From: Stagnimonas sp965279705
GTDB lineage: Bacteria; Pseudomonadota; Gammaproteobacteria; Nevskiales; Nevskiaceae
Assembly: GCA_965279705.1 (NCBI GenBank)
Contig: OZ257257.1
Coordinates: 1,116,001-1,180,000 of the forward strand
Reading direction: 5' to 3'
DNA length: 64,000 nt
A program made the position numbers and the translations under genes. Below, piece after piece: positions 17,461-26,241 of the stretch. Each line of letters begins with the position of its first letter. The first letter of the stretch is position 1. Under the pieces are notes generated by a model. The model did not search any database. It was not told where the DNA came from and worked only from the letters and a program-made list of their open reading frames with translations.

Positions 17461-18537
17461 ATGCGAGTTTTGGTAATCGGAGGTGCTGGATATATTGGTT
17501 CTCATATGTCCAAAATGCTTGCCGAACAAGGGCATACTGTTCATGTACTGGATAATCTTTCGACCGGTCATAAGGAAGCCTGCCGATTTGGAACGCTTCA
17601 TATTGGTGATTTAAGTGATGTTTCAACATTGCATCACGTATTCAACGCTACCAAGCCTGAAGCTGTGATGCATTTCGCCGGTAAATCGATCGTTTCTGAA
17701 TCCATTCGCGATCCCTCGCAGTACTACTTCACTAATTTTGTCGGAACTGCAACGCTGGCTGACTACATGAGTCAGCAGCCAGGTTTGCCCTTGGTGTTCT
17801 CTTCCACGGCCGCCATTTTCGGAGCGCCTCAAACAGAACGTATAGGCGAGCAGCACCCTTGCAATCCAATCAATCCCTACGGTGCCAGCAAGTTGGCTGC
17901 AGAGCGTCTGCTGGCTGATTACTGGGGTGCCTATGGTCAGAGCAGCGTCACTTTTCGGTATTTCAATGCGGCAGGCGCTGACCCTTCAGGTGAGATTGGG
18001 GAAGCTCACGAGCCTGAGACGCACCTGATACCCAAGATTCTCGATTCGGTGCTGTATCAGCGTGAGCCAATCCTGGTGAATGGTGTGGACTATCCAACCG
18101 AAGATGGCACCTGTGTGCGCGATTTTGTGCACGTCAATGACATCTGCCGCGCCCATTTATTGGGCTTGAACCATCTTTTGCGCAAGCCAGGTGCCTATGC
18201 CTTCAACTTGGGTAACGGTAATGGCTACAGCGTGAAGCAAGTATTGGCAGCCGCGGAACGCGTGGTTGGCAAGACCATTCCCTACAAGATCGGTGGGCGC
18301 CGTCTGGGCGATCCCACCATGCTGGTCGCCGACGCAACACATACGCACACTGTTTTAGGGTGGAAGCCCGAGCTGCCTAAGCTTGAAGAGATGATCGAGA
18401 CAGCTTGGCGCTGGCATAAGCGGCGTCACGGTGCAGCGAATGGTGAGTATGCCAATGTGCTTCGTCATCCTGGTGTATCTGAAGTGGTCCAATCAGTTGG
18501 TCCCGCTCAGCAGAAGCTGGTATCGCGAGTAGGCTAG
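17461..18537 (+). CDS. galE: UDP-glucose 4-epimerase
   Basis: GalE interconverts UDP-glucose and UDP-galactose (or the GlcNAc/GalNAc pair) with bound NAD. It has GGAGYIG at 7-13, SSTAAIFG, and the Tyr140-x3-Lys144 catalytic pair in YGASK; VDYPTEDGTCVRDFVHV and RRLGDP are GalE-specific. At 358 residues it is about 25 longer than typical because of a C-terminal tail after the last substrate helix. It is preceded by a good AAGGAAA ribosome site and opens the polysaccharide cluster. Confidence 0.95.
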   Translation: MRVLVIGGAGYIGSHMSKMLAEQGHTVHVLDNLSTGHKEACRFGTLHIGDLSDVSTLHHVFNATKPEAVMHFAGKSIVSESIRDPSQYYFTNFVGTATLADYMSQQPGLPLVFSSTAAIFGAPQTERIGEQHPCNPINPYGASKLAAERLLADYWGAYGQSSVTFRYFNAAGADPSGEIGEAHEPETHLIPKILDSVLYQREPILVNGVDYPTEDGTCVRDFVHVNDICRAHLLGLNHLLRKPGAYAFNLGNGNGYSVKQVLAAAERVVGKTIPYKIGGRRLGDPTMLVADATHTHTVLGWKPELPKLEEMIETAWRWHKRRHGAANGEYANVLRHPGVSEVVQSVGPAQQKLVSRVG

Positions 18538-18561
18538 CTATTTATTCGAGCACTGCTCAAT

Positions 18562-19227
18562 ATGAAAACATTCGATGCCAAGAAGGTGCGGCGCAGTATT
18601 GCTGCCGATATAGAGGTAAAACCTTACACGGGCAAACGAGCCTTCGATATCGTAGGCGCTTTGGTCATGTGCGCGGCGTTTGCGCCAATCGCTATGTGTG
18701 TAGGTGCTCTTGTATGGCGCCAAAGCGGACGGCCTATCCTGTTTCGCCATCGTAGAGTAGGCCAAGCTGGCCAGGCTTTCTATGTCTACAAGTTCAGGTC
18801 TATGGTGAAAGAGGCTGATGTAGTTCTCGATCAGCTGTTGCTTAGCAATGCAGATGCAGCTATCGAATGGCAGGAATCACGAAAGCTTAAAAACGATCCG
18901 CGAATTACGTCGATCGGTCGTCTTTTACGTAAGACCAGCTTGGACGAATTGCCGCAGGTACTCAACGTGCTGAAAGGCGACATGAGCCTTGTCGGCCCAC
19001 GTCCAGTCGTAGTGGAGGAGTTGGAGAGATACGGCAAATACTTGCCTTATTACTTGGCGGTAAAGCCCGGCTTGACGGGACTTTGGCAAGTCTCGGGGCG
19101 CAACGATGTGAGCTATGACGAGAGAGTGGCGTTAGATGTGCGTTATGTAGGCATTCAATCCGTGTTTACGGATATCGGCATCACTTTGAAAACTGCCAAG
19201 GTTCTATTCAGCCCAACAGGAAACTGA
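18562..19227 (+). CDS. Undecaprenyl-phosphate sugar-1-phosphate transferase
   Basis: A 221-residue short form of the bacterial sugar transferase family (WbaP/PglC type) that moves a sugar-1-phosphate from a UDP-sugar to undecaprenyl phosphate, starting the O-unit at the inner membrane. A single membrane segment covers about 28-50. The catalytic region has RRVGQAGQAFYVYKFRSM and the Asp128-Glu129 pair in DELPQVLNVLKGDMS, followed by LVGPRPVVVEE and KPGLTGLWQVSGRN. The N-terminal domain of full WbaP is absent. The adjacent galE suggests galactose-1-phosphate as donor moiety, which is an inference. Confidence 0.92.
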   Translation: MKTFDAKKVRRSIAADIEVKPYTGKRAFDIVGALVMCAAFAPIAMCVGALVWRQSGRPILFRHRRVGQAGQAFYVYKFRSMVKEADVVLDQLLLSNADAAIEWQESRKLKNDPRITSIGRLLRKTSLDELPQVLNVLKGDMSLVGPRPVVVEELERYGKYLPYYLAVKPGLTGLWQVSGRNDVSYDERVALDVRYVGIQSVFTDIGITLKTAKVLFSPTGN

Positions 19228-19274
19228 ATTGCCCTCGCATATAAGCTCACGCGTTAGTTTCGGGTCTGTCTTCG

Positions 19275-19560
19275 ATGCTGAAGCTAGACCTCGTCTACCT
19301 TTACCAGAAAATGCTCGATATCCGAGTTGCCTTGAAAGCCGTTGGATTACCCAAGTCAAGGTTTCAGGGGGCGCTACTTCTCAATGGTAATAGAAAAAAA
19401 TATTCACATCTCTGGACATACAGGTAGAGCTGGACAGTGGATTGTCCGAAGGTTGATAGAACCGTCTCGCAGCGTTGCGATACACACGTACGTTCAGCTA
19501 GGTGGCAACTTTCCGTCCAAGTTGGTCTATGTAGATAGCGCCTACTGTGTTTTTTATTAA
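19275..19560 (+). pseudogene. Remnants of a sugar transferase end and an fcl start
   Basis: The 332-base gap between the initiating transferase and ddhD has no convincing intact gene but two recognisable scraps. From 19275 one frame reads LDLVYLYQKMLDIRVALKAV, resembling the extreme C-terminus of sugar transferases (weak). From 19384 another frame reads NIHISGHTGRAGQWIVRRL, which aligns position by position with the N-terminus of the intact Fcl encoded at 30430 (KIYVAGHGGLVGSAIVRRL). It then loses similarity and stops at 19560, next to the ddhD start. The simplest reading is debris from earlier cluster genes. Confidence 0.55.
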
Positions 19561-20558
19561 TGCCATCCATCTATACACAGACCGGCAGCTCGTTCCCGGC
19601 TGCTCAAGGGCAGTCGATATTGGATGCTGCGTCTAGCAGCGGAATTCAATTTCCGTATAGCTGCCGCACGGGCCGTTGCAGCAGTTGCAAGGTTAGAATC
19701 ATTAGCGGTGAGAGTGCAGCTCTAGTGCAGGAAATGGGTTTATCCGAGCACGAACAATCACAAGGTTGGGCACTGAGTTGTGTAAGGACTGCCGTGTCGA
19801 ATTTGCAGATCGAGGTGGAGGAGCTGCCTAGCTTTTCGCTGCCGAAAGCTAGGACCCTACCTTGCCGGATTCGGCAGATTGATCGTCTGGCGCCTGACGT
19901 CATGCGAATTTTTCTGGGTTTGCCGCCCGCGTCTGATTTTTCGTTCCTTGCCGGCCAGTACATAGATGTCATTGCACCCCAGGGCGGCATTCGTCGCAGC
20001 TATTCCTTGGCTTGTTCTGCGGTCAAGGAGAATCAGCTGGAGTTGCACGTTAGAAAAGTCGCGAATGGCGCCATGAGCGAATACTGGTTTTCACACGCCA
20101 AGGTGGGGGACCTGCTGCGACTGCATGGCCCCTTGGGAACATTTTTTTTTCGCGATCTCAGCAATGTCGATCTGGTGTTTCTTGCCACTGGCACTGGCAT
20201 CGCGCCGGTGAAAGCCATGGTAGAGAGCCTAGTTTCGTCGCCTCCAGAAAATCAACCTCGATCGGTCTCGATCTATTGGGGTGGGCGAAAGAAGGAAGAT
20301 ATCTATCTGGATTTGTCGCCGTTGACGATGGGTATCAATTATCAGCCGGTTCTCTCTAGAGAAACCGATGACTGGTACGGCGCGCGAGGTTATATACAGA
20401 ACGTGCTGGCACAGAGCTGCAGCAATTTCGGAAACACGGCTGTTTATGCTTGCGGCTCCGACACGATGATACAGAGCGCCAGGAAGATGCTGATCGAAAG
20501 GGGTCTACCAGAGCGACGGTTCTACTCCGACGCGTTTGTCTGTTCGTTGGCAGGATAA
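19560..20558 (+). CDS. ddhD: CDP-6-deoxyglucoseen reductase (E3)
   Basis: DdhD/AscD passes electrons from NADH through FAD and a 2Fe-2S cluster to DdhC during 3-deoxygenation of CDP-6-deoxy-4-keto-glucose. The plant-type ferredoxin domain has Cys35, Cys40, Cys43 and Cys74. A flavin-binding domain follows (RRSYSLAC), then the NAD domain with ATGTGIAPVKAM and a C-terminal aromatic tail. Its 332 residues are the usual length. It heads a ddhD-ddhA-ddhB-ddhC order like that of Yersinia pseudotuberculosis O-antigen clusters. Confidence 0.93.
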   Translation: MPSIYTQTGSSFPAAQGQSILDAASSSGIQFPYSCRTGRCSSCKVRIISGESAALVQEMGLSEHEQSQGWALSCVRTAVSNLQIEVEELPSFSLPKARTLPCRIRQIDRLAPDVMRIFLGLPPASDFSFLAGQYIDVIAPQGGIRRSYSLACSAVKENQLELHVRKVANGAMSEYWFSHAKVGDLLRLHGPLGTFFFRDLSNVDLVFLATGTGIAPVKAMVESLVSSPPENQPRSVSIYWGGRKKEDIYLDLSPLTMGINYQPVLSRETDDWYGARGYIQNVLAQSCSNFGNTAVYACGSDTMIQSARKMLIERGLPERRFYSDAFVCSLAG

Positions 20559-20570
20559 TTAGGGAAGCAA

Positions 20571-21344
20571 ATGAAAGCAGTGATACTTGCAGGCGGCCTC
20601 GGAACACGGTTGAGTGAGGAAACCTCCACCCGTCCGAAGCCGATGGTGGAAATCGGCGGCAAGCCTATCCTCTGGCACATCATGAAGATGTACTCGTACC
20701 ATGGCATAAATGAGTTCGTGGTCTGCTGCGGTTACAAGGGTTATGTCATCAAGGAGTACTTCGCGAACTACTTCCTGCACATGTCCGACATCACCTTCGA
20801 CATGAAGCTGAACACCATGCATGTGCATCAGAAGCGCGCCGAGCCGTGGACGGTGACGCTAGTCGATACCGGAGAAGACTCGATGACCGGCGGCCGACTC
20901 AAGCGCGTCGCCCAGTATGTGAAAGATGAAGAGGCTTTCTGCTTTACCTATGGCGATGGGGTCAGCGACGTCGATATCGCCGCGACCCTGGCGTTCCACC
21001 GCCAGCATTGCAAGTCCGCGACCATGACGGCCACCTATCCGCCCGGCCGTTTCGGCGCGCTCGAAATCAAGAACAAGCAGGTGATCAGTTTCAGGGAAAA
21101 GCCGCGCGGCGACGGTGCGATGATCAACGGCGGTTTCTTCGTACTCGCGCCCAAAGTGCTCGATTACATCAAGGGCGACAGCAGCATCTGGGAGCAAGAG
21201 CCGCTCATGAAACTGGCAGAGGAAGGTGAACTGATGGCGCACGAGCATCAGGGCTTCTGGCAGCCGATGGATACCCTACGCGACAAGCACCTGCTGGAAG
21301 ACCTCTGGGCCAGCGGGAAGGCCCCGTGGAAGAAATGGGACTGA
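20571..21344 (+). CDS. ddhA: Glucose-1-phosphate cytidylyltransferase
   Basis: DdhA (RfbF, 257 residues) makes CDP-glucose from CTP and glucose-1-phosphate, the first step to CDP-3,6-dideoxyhexoses. The nucleotide-binding start is ILAGGLGTRLSEETSTRPKP, and later YGDGVSDVDI, RFGALEIKN and QPMDTLRDKHLLEDLW are typical. A RBS-like AGGGAAG precedes the ATG. Base composition shifts here from about half GC upstream to clearly GC-rich, suggesting that this block and the galE-ddhD block have different histories. Confidence 0.96.
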   Translation: MKAVILAGGLGTRLSEETSTRPKPMVEIGGKPILWHIMKMYSYHGINEFVVCCGYKGYVIKEYFANYFLHMSDITFDMKLNTMHVHQKRAEPWTVTLVDTGEDSMTGGRLKRVAQYVKDEEAFCFTYGDGVSDVDIAATLAFHRQHCKSATMTATYPPGRFGALEIKNKQVISFREKPRGDGAMINGGFFVLAPKVLDYIKGDSSIWEQEPLMKLAEEGELMAHEHQGFWQPMDTLRDKHLLEDLWASGKAPWKKWD

Positions 21345-21351
21345 AAGTGGC

Positions 21352-22413
21352 ATGAGCACCATCAACGCTGACTTCTGGCGCGGCAAGCGCATATTCCTCA
21401 CAGGCCATACCGGCTTCAAGGGCGGCTGGCTGTGCCTGTGGTTGCAATCAATGGGCGCTGAGATCTGCGGATTGTCGCTGGCGCCGCCGACGACTCCTGC
21501 CCTGTGGATTGAGGCGCGCGTCGCCGAGGGCATGACCAGCCACATTGGCGATATTCGCGATTTCGAAACAGTACGCGCGGCGATGGCGGCTTTCGAGCCC
21601 GAGATCGTCATCCACATGGCAGCTCAAGCATTAGTGAGGTTGTCTTACAGCGAGCCGGTGGCGACGTATGCCACCAACGTCATGGGCACGGTGCACGTTC
21701 TCGAAGCCGCTCGCCAAATCGCCAGCGTGAGGGCGGTGGTCAACGTCACAACCGACAAGTGTTACGAGAATAAGGAATGGGTCTGGGGCTACCGTGAAGA
21801 CGAGCCCATGGGCGGCTATGACCCCTACAGCAACAGCAAGGGCTGTTCGGAGCTGGTCAGCAGGGCCTACCGGCAGTCCTTTTTCCAGAAGGGTGGCATC
21901 GCCTTGGCCACCGCGCGTGCCGGCAATGTCATCGGCGGTGGTGACTGGGCGGTGGATCGATTAGTGCCGGATATTTTGCGAGCCTTTGAGAACGGGCAAC
22001 CGGCCGTCATCCGCAACCCGGCTGCCACGAGACCGTGGCAGCATGTGCTGGAGCCTCTGTCCGGCTATCTGAAGGTGGCTGAAAAACTGTATACCGACGG
22101 CTCTGCCTGGGCCGAGGCTTGGAACTTCGGTCCGCGTGACGAGGATGCGCGTCCTGTCAGCTGGATCGTCGAGCAACTGGCCGACGCTTGGGGTGACGGC
22201 GCCAGCTGGCAGATCGACGCGGGCCAACATCCACACGAGGCGAATTTCCTCAAGCTGGATATCTCCAAGGCCAAGGCGCGCCTTGGCTGGCAACCGCGCT
22301 GGACCCTCGCGACCGCACTGGGGCACATCACCGCTTGGCATCAGGCATGGCTTGCAAAGCAAGACATGCGCGCTTTCTGCCTCGCACAGATCAAGCAATA
22401 CAACGCAAATTAG
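21352..22413 (+). CDS. ddhB: CDP-glucose 4,6-dehydratase
   Basis: DdhB (RfbG, 353 residues) converts CDP-glucose to CDP-6-deoxy-4-keto-glucose with bound NAD. The dinucleotide loop is TGHTGFKGG at 17-25, TTDKCYEN follows, and the catalytic Tyr159-SNS-Lys163 lies in DPYSNSKGCSEL. Conserved ATRPWQHVLEPLSGYL is present. It starts seven bases after ddhA. Confidence 0.96.
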   Translation: MSTINADFWRGKRIFLTGHTGFKGGWLCLWLQSMGAEICGLSLAPPTTPALWIEARVAEGMTSHIGDIRDFETVRAAMAAFEPEIVIHMAAQALVRLSYSEPVATYATNVMGTVHVLEAARQIASVRAVVNVTTDKCYENKEWVWGYREDEPMGGYDPYSNSKGCSELVSRAYRQSFFQKGGIALATARAGNVIGGGDWAVDRLVPDILRAFENGQPAVIRNPAATRPWQHVLEPLSGYLKVAEKLYTDGSAWAEAWNFGPRDEDARPVSWIVEQLADAWGDGASWQIDAGQHPHEANFLKLDISKAKARLGWQPRWTLATALGHITAWHQAWLAKQDMRAFCLAQIKQYNAN

Positions 22414-22431
22414 TTTCCGTTTTCGAGACCA

Positions 22432-23763
22432 TTGATGACTTCAACCACCGCCACGCCAGAACAATTGCGCAGCCAGATTGCCGAACTGGTGCAGCAATTT
22501 GCCGACATTACCTACGCGCCCAAGCCTTTCGTCGCCGGACAGTCCGCCGTGCCCGTATCCGGCAAGGTGCTAGGTGCCAAGGAGCTGCAGTTGATGGTCG
22601 AAGCCAGCCTCGACGGCTGGCTGACCACGGGACGTTTCAACGCCGAGTTCGAGCAACGTCTGGCGGCCTATCTCGGGGTCAAGCATCTCATTACCGTGAA
22701 TTCGGGCTCGTCCGCCAATCTGGTGGCGTTCTCGACGCTGACCTCGTCACGCCTGGGTTCGCGCGCAATAAAGCCGGGCGATGAGGTGATCGGCGTGGCG
22801 GCGGGCTTCCCCACCACAGTCAATCCCATCTTGCAGTTCGGCGCAGTGCCGGTCTTCGTCGATGTGGATCTCGCGACTCACAACATCGATGCCTCGAAAA
22901 TCGAGGCCGCCATCACGCCCAAGACCAAGGCCATCATGCTGGCGCACTCGCTGGGCAATCCATTCAACCTCGACGTCGTGACTACGCTTTGCAAGAAGCA
23001 TGGGCTCTGGCTGGTGGAAGACTGCTGCGATGCCTTGGGCGCGACCTACAAAGGTCAACTCGTCGGCACCTTCGGTGATATCGCCACGCTGAGTTTTTAC
23101 CCCGCCCATCACATCACGATGGGCGAGGGCGGTGCGGTATTCACCAACAACGCCGAGCTCAAGCTCATCGCCGAATCCTTCCGCGACTGGGGCCGCGACT
23201 GCTACTGCCCGCCCGGCAAGGACAACACCTGCAACAAGCGCTTCTGCTGGAAGCTCGGCAATCTGCCCGAGGGTTACGACCACAAGTACACCTACAGCCA
23301 CTTGGGCTACAACCTCAAGATCACCGATATGCAAGCGGCTTGCGCGCTGGCGCAGCTAGATCGCGTCGATGACTTCATCGCTGCGCGCCGGGCCAACTTC
23401 AAATACTTGAAGGAACGGTTGCAAGGCTGTTCGCAGTTCCTGCATCTGCCGGAGGCGACGGCTAACTCCGAGCCCTCTTGGTTCGGCTTCCCACTGGTGC
23501 TCAAGGAAGACGCTGGTGCAAAGCGCACCGACCTCATCAATTTTCTGGACGAGAACAAGATCGCCACGCGCCTGCTGTTCGCGGGCAACCTCACCCGCCA
23601 GCCGTACATGATTGGCCGCAACTTTCGTGTCAGCGGCACGCTGACAAACACCGATACTGTGATGAACCAGACCTTCTGGCTCGGCGTATGGCCTGGTCTT
23701 GCACGCGAGCAGCTCGACTACATGGCCGACAAGCTCGAAGAGTTCTTCGGGGTCAATTTCTAG
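22432..23763 (+). CDS. ddhC: CDP-4-keto-6-deoxyglucose 3-dehydrase (E1)
   Basis: DdhC (RfbH, 443 residues) removes the C3 hydroxyl using PMP and a 2Fe-2S cluster reduced by DdhD. It has the aminotransferase fold, but the PLP lysine is replaced by histidine in PAHHITMGEGGA (His226/His227), as known for this enzyme. The cysteine region DCYCPPGKDNTCNKRFCW near residues 258-275 is the candidate cluster-binding site. Two adjacent ATGs (22432, 22435) can serve as start. Confidence 0.96.
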   Translation: MMTSTTATPEQLRSQIAELVQQFADITYAPKPFVAGQSAVPVSGKVLGAKELQLMVEASLDGWLTTGRFNAEFEQRLAAYLGVKHLITVNSGSSANLVAFSTLTSSRLGSRAIKPGDEVIGVAAGFPTTVNPILQFGAVPVFVDVDLATHNIDASKIEAAITPKTKAIMLAHSLGNPFNLDVVTTLCKKHGLWLVEDCCDALGATYKGQLVGTFGDIATLSFYPAHHITMGEGGAVFTNNAELKLIAESFRDWGRDCYCPPGKDNTCNKRFCWKLGNLPEGYDHKYTYSHLGYNLKITDMQAACALAQLDRVDDFIAARRANFKYLKERLQGCSQFLHLPEATANSEPSWFGFPLVLKEDAGAKRTDLINFLDENKIATRLLFAGNLTRQPYMIGRNFRVSGTLTNTDTVMNQTFWLGVWPGLAREQLDYMADKLEEFFGVNF

Positions 23764-23772
23764 GTCCGCATC

Positions 23773-24306
23773 ATGCAATCTGTCCGCGAGATATTGCCTG
23801 GCACCTGGCACATCGCCTTGAAGCGGTTCGATGACCTGCGCGGCAGTTTCGTAAAAACCCACGCACGCAGCGCTCTCGAAACGCAAGGGCTGCAGTTCGA
23901 TGCGCGTGAAGAGTTTTATTCCTTTTCACACAAGGGTGTCGTGCGTGGGATGCATTTTCAGCTGCCGCCCCACGATCATGCCAAGCTGGTTTACTGCCCG
24001 ATCGGCGCAGTACTCGATGTGCTCGTGGATCTGCGCAGTGGCGCTGGTCAAGGGTGTGTTGCCAGTGTGCAGCTTTCAGGTGACGAACCCGCCATTCTGC
24101 TGATTCCCAAAGGCATCGCGCATGGTTTTCGCTCGCTCAGTGACAACAGCTTGATGATTTACAAGACCAGCACCGAGCATGTCCCTACCCATGACGCAGG
24201 TATTCATTGGAAAAGCATCGGTTTTGATTGGGGTATCGACGACGCTGTCGTATCTGCGCGTGATTCCGCGCATCCTGCGCTTGCCAATTTCGTGAATCCT
24301 TTCTGA
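23773..24306 (+). CDS. ascE: RmlC-like sugar epimerase, likely AscE
   Basis: A 177-residue cupin of the dTDP-4-dehydrorhamnose 3,5-epimerase family. It has RGMHFQ with the catalytic base His61, AKLVYCPIGAVLDVLVDLR, LLIPKGIAHGF and YKTSTEHVP. There is no dTDP-glucose pathway in the window, and the gene follows ddhDABC by nine bases, so the best candidate is the CDP-3,6-dideoxy-4-hexulose 5-epimerase AscE. That enzyme turns the D-series intermediate into the L-series precursor of ascarylose. The symbol is an inference from context. Confidence 0.75.
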   Translation: MQSVREILPGTWHIALKRFDDLRGSFVKTHARSALETQGLQFDAREEFYSFSHKGVVRGMHFQLPPHDHAKLVYCPIGAVLDVLVDLRSGAGQGCVASVQLSGDEPAILLIPKGIAHGFRSLSDNSLMIYKTSTEHVPTHDAGIHWKSIGFDWGIDDAVVSARDSAHPALANFVNPF

Positions 24307-25145
24307 TGCAGACGATGAAGCTGTTTGTTACGGGTGGCACGGGCTTCGTTGGCACGCATTTCTTACAGCAGGCACTCGCTGCCGGGCATGAAGTCATTGC
24401 GCTGCGTCGGCAGGGAAGCAAAACCAGGCTGCCGCTGTTGGTCGAACCCCAATGGATCGAGGGGCATTTGAGCGACGACTTGTCCAACGAACTCGCCGGT
24501 TGCGATGCCCTGATTCATCTCGCGTCACACACGCCGAATCCTCCGTATGCACCTCTTGATGAGTGCCTGTACTGGAATGTTTTCGTCGCGATGAAACTGG
24601 CGCAGCAAGCCCATGCCGCAGGGGTGCAACGGTTTTTGATTGCCGGCTCTTGTTTCGAATACGGTGTTGCTGCCGAAGGACTAGAGCGAATCACTACTGA
24701 TACCCAGTTGCAGCCGACGCTTTCCTATCCCATATCGAAGGCAGCCGCTTCACTTGCCTTCGAGGGTTTTGCGCGCGAGCGCAAAGTGATGCTGAAGCTA
24801 CTGCGCATCTTTCAGGTGTTTGGCCCCGGCGAGCAGGCATCGCGTCTTTGGCCGTCATTGCATAAGGCTGCCATCGGTGGGGCAGACTTTCCGATGAGCT
24901 TGGGTGAGCAGCTTCGAGATTTTGTGCGGGTCGAAGATGTGGCTAGGATGTTTGTCGAACATCTCACTTTTGAGGGCAGCGTGGCGGGTCTTCCGACCAT
25001 TCACCATGTCGCTAGTGGGCGATCGCAGTCACTTCTGTCGTTCGCCGAACACTGGTGGGCGCATTGGGGTGCCACCGGAAAAATCTTGCCCGGCGCAGTG
25101 CCTTATCGCAAGAACGAGATCATGCGGTTGATACCGCTCGTATGA
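24306..25145 (+). CDS. ascF: NAD(P)-dependent 4-ketoreductase, likely AscF
   Basis: A 279-residue extended short-chain dehydrogenase with GGTGFVG at 10-16 and the Tyr141-PIS-Lys145 pair. It overlaps the epimerase stop by one base. Family members next to ddh genes reduce the 4-keto group of CDP-3,6-dideoxyhexuloses to abequose, paratose or ascarylose. Together with the RmlC-like gene, ascarylose synthesis (AscF) is favoured over abequose (RfbJ), which needs no epimerase. The stereochemistry cannot be read from sequence. Confidence 0.72.
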   Translation: MQTMKLFVTGGTGFVGTHFLQQALAAGHEVIALRRQGSKTRLPLLVEPQWIEGHLSDDLSNELAGCDALIHLASHTPNPPYAPLDECLYWNVFVAMKLAQQAHAAGVQRFLIAGSCFEYGVAAEGLERITTDTQLQPTLSYPISKAAASLAFEGFARERKVMLKLLRIFQVFGPGEQASRLWPSLHKAAIGGADFPMSLGEQLRDFVRVEDVARMFVEHLTFEGSVAGLPTIHHVASGRSQSLLSFAEHWWAHWGATGKILPGAVPYRKNEIMRLIPLV

Positions 25146-25308
25146 AACGCGCTTGTGGAGCAGCGCGTTGCCTAGCTCAGATACTGCTGCCGGATCTGAT
25201 GAGGAGCACGCTTGCGCCGCAATTACCTGATTGTTGCCCCCCATTTGACCTAGCTTCCGGCCTCTGCCACCTGCTTGCGGCCACCCGAGCCCGAAATGGA
25301 GATCCCCT

Positions 25309-26241
25309 GTGTCAGTGACTTTCACCATCGGTGTGGCGGTTCCAGCCTACTCACGTCCCGAACTATTGACCCAGCTGATTGGCACTATTCCGGATACGCA
25401 GCCAGTTTTCGTAAGCGACAACGCAGGGAGCATGCGTAGTCATTCCTTCGAGTTCGGTTGCAACGTCACGATTTCCCACGCGGAAACACTGATTCCAATG
25501 TTCGCCAACTGGAATCGTGCCTTAAGCCTTGTCACCGAACAGGTCACCCATGTTCTGATCCCGTCGGACGATGATCTCTACCTTCCGCAGGCGTTCGATC
25601 ACATGGCCACTGCGATTTCTGTGCATCCGGATGCAGACATTTACGTCTTTGGGTGCGATCTGGTGGATGGGGCCGGAAACCAGCGCCGCGGGTATGTTCC
25701 TAAGTGCTGGGAGTTCCTCGACCAGGGGCGCGGCTTTTTCAAATTTGAGCACGGTGTCGATGCCCGTATGCCCGCGGTGATGTTCCGCAAAGATTTCCTA
25801 GCCGAAATTGGAGCTTTCGACGAAACCTTTCAGCTGACCGCTGCCGACAGTGACTTGATTCAGCGGGCCCTGCTGTTGGGCCGCTCAGTGTTCGTCCCGC
25901 GCGTGGTCGGTCTCTACCGTGTGTGGGCAGGCAGTTTGACGCATTCAAGGCAGGCCACCAGCGAGTGGATGCGAGAGATCGATCTGTGGACCGACAAGAT
26001 CATACGTTTGCTCGAAAATGGACAACGTCCCGCAGGTGATGTGGTTGACCTCGAGCGCTTTAAGGATGAAATCGTTGCGCAGAACCTCTTGTCGGGTATT
26101 GCTGGGCTTATCGCGCGAGGGGAGTACAACTCAGCGCGTGCGTTCATCTCGCAGTACCAAGTGCCTGCGTCAGCGAAATTCAGGACCAAGCTCAGTCTGG
26201 CGCGGCGACGTTTCGCGGTTTGGAGGCATTCCCGCGCATGA
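25309..26241 (+). CDS. Family 2 glycosyltransferase
   Basis: A 310-residue GT-A glycosyltransferase with the N-terminal nucleotide fold (IGVAVPAYSRPELL) and an acidic donor motif PSDDDLYLP near residue 84. A second acidic region, LTAADSDLIQRALL, lies near residue 181. The likely start is GTG at 25309, or GTG at 25315. The 163 bases before it hold no supported gene. It overlaps the flippase gene by ATGA. It should add one sugar of the O-unit; donor and linkage are unknown. Confidence 0.85.
   Translation: MSVTFTIGVAVPAYSRPELLTQLIGTIPDTQPVFVSDNAGSMRSHSFEFGCNVTISHAETLIPMFANWNRALSLVTEQVTHVLIPSDDDLYLPQAFDHMATAISVHPDADIYVFGCDLVDGAGNQRRGYVPKCWEFLDQGRGFFKFEHGVDARMPAVMFRKDFLAEIGAFDETFQLTAADSDLIQRALLLGRSVFVPRVVGLYRVWAGSLTHSRQATSEWMREIDLWTDKIIRLLENGQRPAGDVVDLERFKDEIVAQNLLSGIAGLIARGEYNSARAFISQYQVPASAKFRTKLSLARRRFAVWRHSRA

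Noticed and set aside
25146..25308. Possible gene scrap before the first glycosyltransferase (RRNYLIVAPHLT then a stop)
   Set aside because: The match to a glycosyltransferase start is too short to support a pseudogene call; no other coding signal was seen.
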